The position numbers and the translations under genes were made by a program. Below are positions 46,096 to 58,100 of a stretch of DNA of 64,000 bases, in pieces. The notes under the pieces are model-generated. The model saw only the letters and a list, made by a program, of their open reading frames with translations. It was not told the DNA's origin and ran no database searches. The number at the start of each line of letters is the position of its first letter. Position 1 is the stretch's first letter. The DNA comes from Rhineura floridana (Eukaryota; Chordata; Lepidosauria; Squamata; Rhineuridae): positions 93,578,838 to 93,642,837 of the forward strand of contig NC_084485.1 of the NCBI RefSeq assembly GCF_030035675.1. Direction: 5' to 3'.

Positions 46096-48545
46096 AGTCA
46101 TCCATTCCAATTAATTCTTGGCACCCCCCCCCAAAAAAAATCCACAAAGCACTGCCTGCTGATAAAAAATTCACCATCAAACTACTTAGAATAAGGACAC
46201 CTACTCCAAGGAGCTAAGCTTGAAAATGGATAAAACAAATAGGTACCTGCATTCTTTTGGAATAGTACATTTATCAAGGCAAAAATGGTCAAGCAGCCCT
46301 ATATTCAGTTCAGCCATAGTTAATTTTGAGGCATATCACTAGCACTAAATAAAGCCTTCAAAACACAGCTTTTTTAGACATATTAGACACAACTATGTTT
46401 AAGTACTATGAAGACATCAAGCATCTTTGTTAGTGAACACAATACATTTTATTGATCTACCAAAGCTAGATCAGAACAATTCTGTGTAGTGTAGCCTAAG
46501 ACAAGATTGATGTTATGTTTAAATATATTTGACACATACCTGCTTGTTAACACTGTGGTAGGTAGATTTCAATTTTAAAAATAAATCAATGGAGATATGC
46601 TCTCTAGATATTTACTGTTTGCTATAATCCCAGAAGACAGTATTCTGAGTTATACAGTAGATTCTGTAAACAATAATTCAATACCATGAATGGATGATAT
46701 TTAGTTGGATGGTCTGAATCACAGCAGAAGAGAGCGTTCAGAGCTGATTCTAACAGCAACCACAACTGAAGTTTGGTATGTTGATGTAGTTCTGAGAATT
46801 GCTAACAGGCAACAGTGGCTTCTCCTCCTAACAAAAATACATTAAGTAGCACTGGATCTTTTACCTATGGATTTATTTTTTGCAGATTTTTGTTCAAGCT
46901 GTCATAGTAATATCATAGCAATGAGTCCTCATTTCCAACAAATAGTCAAGTGTAACAATACAAAACCTTCAGACTACAGGTACTAAATTTCAGTCCATTT
47001 AACCTTTCCTGTATTTAGTCTGGGATATTTTACAAATATATCACATAAGATTAGAAACAAAATCCAAAACAAACTTCTAAGTTAAAACTATTACGGTTGA
47101 AATAATTGGTACGCAATAGCGTATTTAGCCCTGCAAGTGAAAACTCAAAGCAATAGACATTATGGAAGTTATTATACAACACAAAGAGCAAACTAGGTTG
47201 CCAAAGTTGCTTTAAAGTAACCATTTCACAGGTTGAAAAAAGGAGCGTTAATGGTTTCTCACTAAAATGAGTTTAAACTTTACAATGTGTATTGAGTCGA
47301 TTAGCAGCATAATTTGCTTAATTGCCCTTTCAAATTATATATTAGGCTTCCATCTATAAATGTTTAGACAGAAAGCCTTGTTTTCTACCACCACTAGAGA
47401 ATCATTATAATATAAAGTTAATATAATATAATTTATGAACAATAGTGATATTTATAGAGGATAGCACTTCATTCCAATTTCATTGGCTTGACACTTCAGT
47501 TACAATAGTTGCCTCTTCTGTTTTTCTTCATTTACTTGAACCACAATGATGGAAGGATGAACGCTTCAGTAAACTGAATAAAGATGTTTAGTCTTCTCCA
47601 GAATATTTTTACTCATTAGCAAGAAATTATCAAATATTATAGAAGCACTTGTATAAAATATTGAACAAAACTCCCAATGCAACACATTTAAATTATATTA
47701 AAAATAAAAAAATGAGAACTTGAAAACTCACTGAAAAGTAGTTTTGTATAGAACTGTATTGGAAAAGAGATCTGTTTAGCTGCAAGCATCAAGCTAATGA
47801 TGTATTCTGGTTAATTAAGCAGGCTTTTAAAGATGGCCATGTCCCAGCAAGGTTAAGTGTAAACTGGCTGAATTTCATATATAGTAGGAAATCATGATTT
47901 TCTATGCCAAGAATGAGCTGCAACTGTCTTGGCCTTGTGAGCTTCTTCCCTGCTTTGTCCCCAAGAAGAAGAAATTGAAAGCTTTTTATTTCAGTTTTAA
48001 ACTAATAGTTTCTAGAAACAGTTGACCTCAGGAATCTGTGGTTTGTTTCAACTATATTTAGTGCAAACAAGCCAGAACCGAACTGTGGTTTCAGATCTTG
48101 GCTTGTTCTCACTAACTAGTCTATTCCCCAAGTATCTACATCAGAGGTAACTGCAGTTAGTTTAAAATGGAAAGCTTTCAATTTACTTTGGTGTGTGGTA
48201 GAGTGTAAGAATCTGAGACTTACTGTTAACTGAGTCAATGTCAAATATATTGCATATACTGCAGTCATTTCAGTTCTAGATGGACAAGTGGCCATTATTG
48301 CGTCTACCAACAATATTACCTATCTTTAGGAAAAAGTTTTTTTTAATGGAGTCTTCTCTGAGATGATATGGGCAGCAAATGAAAAATAGGGAAGGTCAAG
48401 GTAAACAATGTAATTAATTTTAAACAACTATTTTGGAAGCTCATTTGTTACATGTTATAGAAGTGACACCATAGTAAATTCCTCTATATATTAATTTCTG
48501 ACCCACACTACTTACGTGCCAGAAACTGACACAAAGTTAAACAGA
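46096..48545. other. intergenic AT-rich DNA downstream of TMEM59
   Basis: About 2.4 kb in which I recognise no gene, RNA or repeat. The distal TMEM59 3' UTR could reach its right edge. Confidence 0.45.
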
Positions 48546-48979
48546 ATTTTTATTTGTGGAAAATGAGCCATTTGAAGCACTGAATTTTCAAGCAGCTCTA
48601 CACGTTAATTTCATTTATCCGCAGCTGAGAAGATCTTTGACCACAAAAAATTCCTTACAGTTTTAGAAACATATTCCAAATATACATTCCGATACTGATG
48701 TTCATAATATGCAAATACCGCAACTTTTATGTATAGACAATACCTATGGTTTGGGTAAGCAAAAAAAAAAAGATGCAAACAAGTGTAAAGCACTACAAAC
48801 CCCATCTGCTCAACATGATTTCCTTGTGGAAAAAAAATCAATTTCATGACTGTATAACCTCATCAATTCTTAACTTTATTTGAATCTGAACACTGACCAC
48901 CCCCGCAAGCCCCTTCATTGAAAAAGTCACCCGAATTAACAGAAGTCTTAGAATTAGTTAATGAATTTGGTTTTTAAAT

Positions 48980-49129
48980 CTATATTGCTGACTGAGCCAA
49001 GTTAACTTTTGTAGGTAGAGGTCCAGCTTCTTCATCATCCTTGCATTTAAACACCATGAGAGCAGACGTTGGATATCGGTTCAGTTTTTGTTGATTCATG
49101 TATTCCAAGTCTCCATATATACTCAGCTT
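48980..49129 (-). CDS. TMEM59: TMEM59 last coding exon, cytoplasmic tail
   Basis: Acceptor GTAACTGTAG. Encodes KLSIYGDLEYMNQQKLNRYP and EEAGPLPTKVNLAQSAI with TAG at 48982-48980. Carries the second half of the ATG16L1-binding pattern. Confidence 0.95.
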   Translation of the reverse strand, partial: KLSIYGDLEYMNQQKLNRYPTSALMVFKCKDDEEAGPLPTKVNLAQSAI

Positions 49130-52100
49130 CTACAGTTACCAAAGAAGTGATATTAGATGTAAGCCATTTCAGACATTATCTTTTACTCCAGTACATTCTG
49201 ATGCATAGACACTAACACTACAATCTTATGCACACTTACTAGACAGTAAGTCTTACTGAAGTCAGTGGAATTTGCCTCCAAGTAAACATGCTTAGGTTTG
49301 TACTGTTAAACATACTTTTAGTGGGTGGTGGGTGGGGGCGGGAGGGGAAATCAGGGATATTTGGTTGCCCAAACAAGTCTACACAAGTGAAATTATTAAG
49401 GGTTTGGAAGATTGGCACATCAATAGAATTTGAGTAGGGTTTGAGACATTGGCGCATCAGTACGAAGTAGCAATGTAATACTTCATATTTTAATAAAAAC
49501 TTTGGACATGACATCTGAAACATAATTAGCCATTTAGATGAACACCAAGGTTTTTTCTAAAGTCTGTATATGGCTCCACAAAACTACTAGAATGATAGAT
49601 ATTGATCTACTCCAGCAAGAGAATGTGTATGCTACATAATATATGAGTGGCCATTGCGGTAGCTTCTGCAATGGTACTTTATATTAATATTTCTGGGCTG
49701 TCTTTTTCATCAGAAAGGCCTACTTCCTACTTTGAGATGTACGTCTGTCTTCCTTCTGCTGGGAGATTTAAGAACTCACCCTCTGACACCCTAATTACCT
49801 TTTATTTCCCTGAATCTCTTGCCGCGAAATACCCTAATCATACCCAAAGCATTCTGATATCAATGAAGATAATATGGTAGGATGCTGGATGTTTTAGGAT
49901 TGAAGTTACCTCAGATGGAACATATTGCTCCACAGCAGTAGTAACAGTTGCACAACAAATCCAGAGCAACACCAGTACAGAGAGGATAAGTGTAGTTGTC
50001 AGTATCCAGCCAGAATTTCTGGAATGGAAGAAAACAGGTTATTCATAAACACAAGCTATATAGACAACTGTTTCTCACCACATTGTTCCTCTGTCTTCTA
50101 CCCACACAACCCAAAACATTGATTCAATTTATATCCCACCCTTTCTCCCAAAGCAGCTCACAGTGACAAGCAGATCAACAAAAAACATTTTAAAAGGCAT
50201 TCTAAAAACAGTTAATAGCCAGCCTTAGATGTCACCATGATGTCAACTACCTTAATCTAGTCCCAGAAAATAAACAGAAACTACTGTAGATGAGCTTCTA
50301 GGATCTAGTTAAGAGAATATTGTTCCCATTACCCTTAGTGAAAGACAATGGTTCAGTTCGCACAATTATATTTTGACTTATTAAGCTGAGATATGAATAA
50401 GCATTGTGCCTGTGCACAAAAGTGCTTTCATAGTGCACTTGAATGAAAAACAGCAATCTTTTTTCAGTCAACCATTTTTTACCATTTCATCCAAACTGTG
50501 AAACTATGGTTACTAGCTTCAGAACAAACCAGTATTTTAAACCACCATTTAAAGTTGGTTTAAGATCCTAGCTTGTTCTGAAGTGGGTAACAACTGTTAC
50601 TTTAAATAAAACAACAAATGTGTGATCTCAGCCTAACAGCAGAAAAACTTTAGTACCTTTCATTCTCAAACTAACTTTCAACATTAGGGGAACCAACAGC
50701 TTTCCTCAAAACTTGGCTTTACTTGGAGATATTACCATGTTAGGCCTATAACTGAATGGTTTGGGCTTGGAAAAAATGTTCAGTGCAAGCAGTGCGAGAG
50801 TAATATCTCTAGAAAAGAAAGAAGCAGGGACACTGGTTATTTCCTTTGTTTTTAGAGGTCAATTAGATGCAACACAAATGGTTAGGTTAGTTTTAAGACA
50901 AATACAGGATAGGGCATCACTATTGTGCAAGTAGTTGAATTACATGTAATAAAGCAGTAGGGAATTAGCTACATCTCCTTTTAAGTGATTACTTCATATG
51001 CTAAAAAAATACATACATTGAAACACATCTGAAAAAGTTGTCACTTTCATCCTCTTCAAAGAATCCCTTGTGTGTCTGTGAACCTTCTGGCTGCAGATCT
51101 ACTGAAAAGTCATAGTACATTTTTGTTAAATGTTATCACAGAACCCAAGACATATGTATGCTCAAGTGTCTTGTGTCTATGCTAACCAATGTTCAGCTCT
51201 GAATGTATTATTCCTATCCAACATTTTTCTTCCAGAAAATACTCCTGCTAAGCACTGCGAGCTTTGTCATAAATATTAAGTTTAAGAAGTGACTTTTGTT
51301 TAGCTGGAAGAAAGTCCTGAGGAAAAATGAACAGCTAAAAACATGTTTGTTTTACACTTGTATGACCACAGTGTCTTGCTGGACTGGGGCTACTGAAACA
51401 ACTGTAGTAGGAAACTTTTAAAGATGCATTTCAGCAGCCATATTTTACACAGAGAGGCTTTATCAAACCAATTTCAAACAGTAAACATCTTAAAAAAATA
51501 AGTTAAAGATTTCCACAGTTATCTAACTGTACAAACAATTTCCAATCATTTATTTATTGCATTTGTATACCGCCCCATAGCTGAAGCTCTCTGGGCGGTT
51601 TACAACATTTAAAAACATTACAAACAAATATATAAATTTAAAAACACATTTTTAAAAATCAATTTAAAAACGGGTAAAGATTGCTGGCCAGACATGGATA
51701 AGAAATCCTTACTGTCTGACAAAACCACTTTTTCATAAAAACAGAAAAGTATTTTCTTCATACAAGTCATTGGTCATATTTCATTCCCGGAAGTTCTTTA
51801 AAATAACTTACAAGATACTTGGTTGAGTGATGATTCTTTTAAATTCGTTGTTTCCTGATCAGAACTTTGAACATACTGAACTTCAGGCTTTGACTGGAAT
51901 TATAAAAAAAGACCTTCAATACATTCCCTAATACATTCATCTACATAAGAACACATAATAATTTAAACATACACATATTTTTACAGTTTTTAAGCACAGC
52001 AAACAGCAAAACCAATAAAATGGACCACTGCCAGAGATATACCAGGCAATTCTCCTATTTAAAGGTGAGTAAGTACAAGTATCCTCCCTTAAGTCCCTTG

Positions 52101-55100
52101 AAATTTTAATGTCAGAACAGGTTAGTAAGTACCTGGAATATCACTATTTTGCCATCATCAGCTTGAAGGTAGAAAGTCCATGAGGAGGTAATGAAGCTAT
52201 GGGCTGTTTCCATCATATCACTCCAGAACGATCTCACAAGTGTAAGGGGGAAGAGAAGATGCATTCTTGGCATTAAGGACATGAGCTGCAAAAAAACAGT
52301 TTGCTGGTTTTTAAAGGTTGATTTTAATATTAACATGCAAAGTACAAATTTCAAACTAATCAGAGAGCTCGCTGTTGGAGTAGAGTTTTGAGCATACCAT
52401 GGACTACAAAAAAGACAAATAATTGGGTGTTAAAATAAATTAAACTAGAAATATCACTAGAAGCTAATATGATGAAACTGAGGTTATCATACTTTGGACA
52501 CGTAATGAGAAGACATAATTCACTAGAAAAGACAATAATGCTGGGGGGAAAAGAAGGGAGTAGAAAAAGAGGAAGACCAAACAAGAGATGGATTGATTCC
52601 ATAAAGGAAGCCACAGACCTGAACTTACAAGATCTGAACAGGGTGGTTCACGACAGATGCTATTGGAGGCCGCTGATTCATAGGGTCGCCATAAGTTATA
52701 ATCGACTTGAAGACACATGACAGAGCTCTTCTCTGCACAATTTACATTTTAAACAGTTGAAAAATGGGAATACTAACAGTGAAAAAGTATTCACTGACTT
52801 AACAAGATAAATACTTACTTGCTGTCGCCTCAGCTCAGCATATGGTAACTGATTCTGACATCCAAGATGGCAAGCATATTGTTCATCAGACTGAGAGGTA
52901 TATGCCTCAGTACATGCTGTAAAAGAACACAAATTCTCTCCATTTTAATAGTCACGCCTTCCAGACAAGGAACTAAAGCACACTTGAATATAGGGTGAAA
53001 ATCAACAGCACCACATATTGTGCTGCTAGTGTTGGACCTCCCTTCCTGACACCCATCTCTCCAATCAAATATGTCAGTGGTGAGAAAATTCATGTAAAAT
53101 TGAACTTTGAGCTCCATTTCACATTAAAGATCTGAAAAATATATATAAGAAATGCTAAAATACAGGTGTGAGGAACTTTTGGCCCTCCAGATGTTGCTGA
53201 ACTACAACTCCCTAATCTTTGGCCATTGGCCATGCTTGCTAGAGCTAATGGGAGTTGTAGTTCAGTAACATCTGGAAAGACAAAGCATCCCTACCCCTGC
53301 TAAAAAGGAACAGGACAAAATCATCTCCACTATACCCACTCACTTTCTGTATGCTCTTGGGATATGTGCTTCTATTACAGTTTTGCCAATTCCCTAAAGG
53401 ATGCAACTTCCCAGAGCCTACAGTTTCAACATTTTAGATAGGATACATGCACAATTATGCCATCACAAAGGGAAGAGAAAAATCATGTGAACAGGAACTG
53501 GAGGAAAAATAAAATCTTCCCAGAAGTACATGCAACAAACCAATTAGGTTTGGAATCCAATCATGCTTACTTTGAAGCAAGTATTACACAAGTCTGTGGG
53601 ATTTACTTCTGAGTAAATAGGTACAAGATTGTACTGTAAGCTAGCCAAGAACCCAAAAATAAGCATTAAAACAAAATGTAACAAAAATACCCTTGTGTCT
53701 CAGAAGATCAGAGACAGTTGAATGTATCATTAGGGGCCAGCACTTCCTAGATCTCTGTATAAAAAGGACAATAATTCCACAGAGGGAGGAATTGCATGCC
53801 ACTCTACAAGCTGGATAGTTTTTCCTTCATGCAAGCAATTTCTACTATGAATAAAGGCTGCTAACATCAGCTATGGTCTGTTTTTCCATCAGCATTCCCC
53901 ACCATCCTTTGACTAATGGTGGGCACACAAATAATATGTATCTACTTGCAGGGTTTATATTAGCAGTTGTAATATAGGTTATCTAAATCCCAACATCACA
54001 TTACATTCTTAGAAAGGATGGTGGGCCAAAGGCATCAGAAGAACTACAGATCATTGAACAATTGTTGTAGCACTCTTTTACTACATATACTGATGTGGTT
54101 TGGCATTTGCATTAGGGAGGGGCTATAGCAAAGTCTGGACATATGATGCCGATACCTTGCTGTAACTAAGGAGAATGGGTGTAGTCTGTGCCTGGATGGA
54201 AGACTGCCTGTGAATCCCATGTCTACCACCTTTAATTCCATGATGGAAGAAAGGCCACTATAAATATATTAAAGAAATAGATAAACAATGCTTTGCGTGC
54301 AGAAGGTCCCAAGTTCAAGCCTCTGTATCTCCACGTAGAGCTGGAAAAGATCCATCTGAAATCCTGGGAAGCTATATAGCAGAAATGAGCTACGTGGACC
54401 AATGGTCTGACTTAGAATAAAGTAGTTTTCTGTGTCCATTACTACAGTGCAGTTTTGCATTTCACAGAATTATAGAACAGAATTGGAAGGAGCCTATAAG
54501 GTCATCGAGTCCAACCCCCTGTTCAATGCAGGAATCCAAATTAAAGCATACCCAACAGATGCCTCTTGAATGCCTCCAGTGTTGGAGAATCCACCACCTC
54601 CTTAGGTAATTGGCTTCACTGTCATACTGCTCTAACAGTTAGGAAGCTTTTCCTGTTGTTCAGCTGAAATGTGGTTTCCTGTAACTTGAGTCCATTATTC
54701 TGTGCACTCTGGGATGATTGAGAAGAGATCTTGGCCCTCCTCTGTGTGACATCCTTTCAAGTACTTGAAGAGTGCCATTCTATCTCCTCTCCTCTTCTCA
54801 AAGCTAAAAATGTCCAGTTCTTTCAGTCTCTCTTCATAGGGTTTTGTTTCCAGTTCCCTGATCACCCTTGTTGGCCTCCTCTGAACTTGTTCTAGTTTGT
54901 CTGCATCATTCTTACAGTGTGGTGTCCAGAACTGGATGCAGTACTCAAGATGAGGCTTAACCAGTGTTGAACAGAGGGGAACTAATATTTAACGCAAGTT
55001 GGAAACTATACTTCTGTTAATGCAGCCTAAAATTTTATTGTTAAGCTTTCAATGAGATATTTTAATGATATTAACAAACTATGGCAAGGCACATGTTTTA

Positions 55101-58100
55101 AGGTTTGTGAATTAGTTATAGATTCCCTGATGATAGGACATCTGTGGCTTGAAACACTTTGGCTTTAAGCCAATTTTATTCTTTCTGAATTTGTAATAAA
55201 TCAGTTTCTGTACCCTTAACATGGATGCTTCTTTTGCAGCATCATTTTGAAAGATTCCCTCTGGTTTAACCCTCTTAATGTTAATAAACATCATGCTATT
55301 ATTTTGACTCCTACAGCAATATCCAACTAAGTTATACTCAGAGTAGACTCACTGAAATAGTTACTTGCTCAGTTATTTCAATAAGTCTACTTTAAGTAGG
55401 ACAAAAAGTGGCTATCACCGATATATTACAGCCTAAAAAGAGGCTAGCTTATCTTACCAGAATCACATTCCAGCTTGGTCCGATTCAAATCAATTCCATC
55501 ATCCACAAACTGACAAATAGAGAAGAGTCTGCAGCCCCTTTGACATGCATACAGCTCTTCTTCCTGGTAATGAAATACCAATAGGTCAGTATCACTCTTT
55601 TATAATCTTCCTATTATAACACTTTTACTGAACCCAAAAGCACACACAATGTGCGGGACAGTTTAACTTATCTTTTGCCCTTTTATTTTATTATGTCACA
55701 GACAAGAATGACCCATGATTTTTAGCTAAGAATTTAACAGACTTATGACAACTTATGGTTTTATGAAGGTCAGTAAAAGTAAGCTTTAATACAAAGTTAT
55801 TTAAGCCTTGAAATATTTTTATAGAAATATAAACCAAGCTGTTGAAGAAAACTGAAACCAAGCCATTGAAGAAAATATTTTCATTTAGTTTACTTTGGCA
55901 CAAGTTGTGCACATGTAAAATACCTAACCAGTTATGAAAAGCTGTCATAAAAATGATGGTCCAGACAAGACTCATGCACTCTAGTTCTGTTTGGCAGATG
56001 TGTAACAAGGCATAATGGAGAACTGGGCAAAGGTAATGCAATGGAAATACTAGTTTTGCTCCAAATTTTAAAAACTGAAGAGTATTTGTGAATGCAACAA
56101 TCAACGTAGAATTTATTTTTATTTTAAATCCAACTACAAAGGGAGCAAAACATCTGAAGCTAGGTAGTTAATATAGTCAGTCTTGAAATACTGAACTTAG
56201 GCTTTGTTTAGCAGTGGGCAACTACCTCAAGATGGGGAGTAAAGGGCTATGTTCTAGTTTTAAGATTCTTTCCATTCTGCAGGTTTTTGAACCTTGATGT
56301 ATATAAGCAAAGCAGATACTGATACACAGAAACAAAATTATATTCTATAGTTTTTAAATCATTAAAGCTCTCATAGATGTGCTGGGAGACAGCTGCCAAA
56401 CCCCATGGTCTCTTGCTTGTGTACTCCGTACAGTTTCATTTTGCTTCCCTTGTTGTTTAATAACTACATAAAACTTTTGGGAGAGGTTATCCTTTCCATC
56501 ACATTCCAGAGAGGCAGTGGAGGTCCTGAAACATTGCCTGCAGTCAAAGGACTGGGTGTGCACTAACAAACTGATACTTAATTCAGGCAAGTTGGAAGCA
56601 CTGCTGGCCATAATACCAAACCAGGACTAGAGTATTCAATCTACTTTGGAAGGGGTCGCATCCTCCCTCAAGAAGCAGATTTGCAGGTATTTCTGGATCC
56701 AGCTCTGTTCCTGGATATCCAGGCAGAGGTAGCCAGGAGCACTTTTCTAGCATAGACTGATATGATCTGTGCTCTTTCCTGCTGTGGTCTGACCTCCATG
56801 TAATTTTTATTCACCCAGGTGTTTGGCCCTTAATTTGGAGGGTACCTAGGCATGCTTGTAACATCTTCTTTTGCTCATATTTTTAATGGGGTGGGTTGAG
56901 TTGGATCTGCCCTTTTATATATACTATGGATGAACATTTCAGGTTCTAATTTATTCTTGTTCTTATACTTGGTTTTAATGTTTTTTAGGGACCTGTTATA
57001 TAACATATATATATAATTCCAATATTATATCACCTGCACAGGTTTCCAATGTGCTTTCCATTCAAAATGTTGATTCTGACTTCTAAAGCCCTGGATGGTC
57101 TGGGACCATATTTCAAGAGCCACTTACTTCCAAATGAACCTACCTTTTTCTCTGTCTTTGTCCAGGACCTGCTCTGCATCGGGGAAAGACTGAATCTCTA
57201 CGACAGAGTACATGCTTTCCATGAAAAAGATTCCTGGTACCTCCAGGTTGGATTAGAAAATACTCCTATTTGAAACCCTGGAGAGCCACTGCCAGTCAGT
57301 GTAAAACAATACCGAGCTGAACGAACAATGGTATGAATTAATGTAAAGCAGCTTCCTGTGTTCCTATCCTATCACCCACTATTTGAGGTGAGGCAGGTGA
57401 GTATGTAGAACAGCTGAGGCAGGTGAGTATGTAGAACAGCTATCAACTCTGGAGCTCATTTCTCCAGAAAGGTTGGTCACTTGGCTCCCTTGCATCTTTC
57501 CTTCTGACACTGAAGACTTTCTTGTTTCAGAAAGTACTTGAGTGTGGGGCATACCAAAATACTGGATAACCTTGATGGAACTGTATTATCATCTGGGTCT
57601 GTGTTAGAAGTCTGTTATTTTGCTGTGGTTTTAATTCCAATTATGGGTTGTTTTCTATTGTACAGGATTTTATATATTTTGTTCTGTTTTTCTGAATCAA
57701 AAAAGAAGGGTTTAAGTGTTTTTCCTATAATGTACACTGAAATGTAAGAGGCCCCAGAACTGCACTTTTTTCTGCTGGGAAGTGGGTTTCAAACAAGGAA
57801 AATGTAGTATGCATGGGCTATTTTTGATCCAGAGAGGAGGAAACTATCAAGAAAAGAGAAGACTCTTGATCAGTTAAACTAGATTCAAGGATGTGAAGGA
57901 CTTTTTGGCCAACCCGTAACTGAGATATTTTTTCTATCCAGCCAACATAAGTGAAATTCCTAATATACAAAGGTCAGTAAAGCATCAGGTACCCAGCCAG
58001 CTGTGACTAATTTCCATCAGAGCGCCATTTCCATGTCAGAGCACCTCTCCCTCTATGAACCTGCTCGGACTTCAAGATCCTCCAGCGAGACTCTACTTAT

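Noticed and set aside
54150-54210. A possible 5S rRNA gene
   Set aside because: Only the 3' control region is similar, with several differences and an L2-like tail, so it is a SINE remnant.
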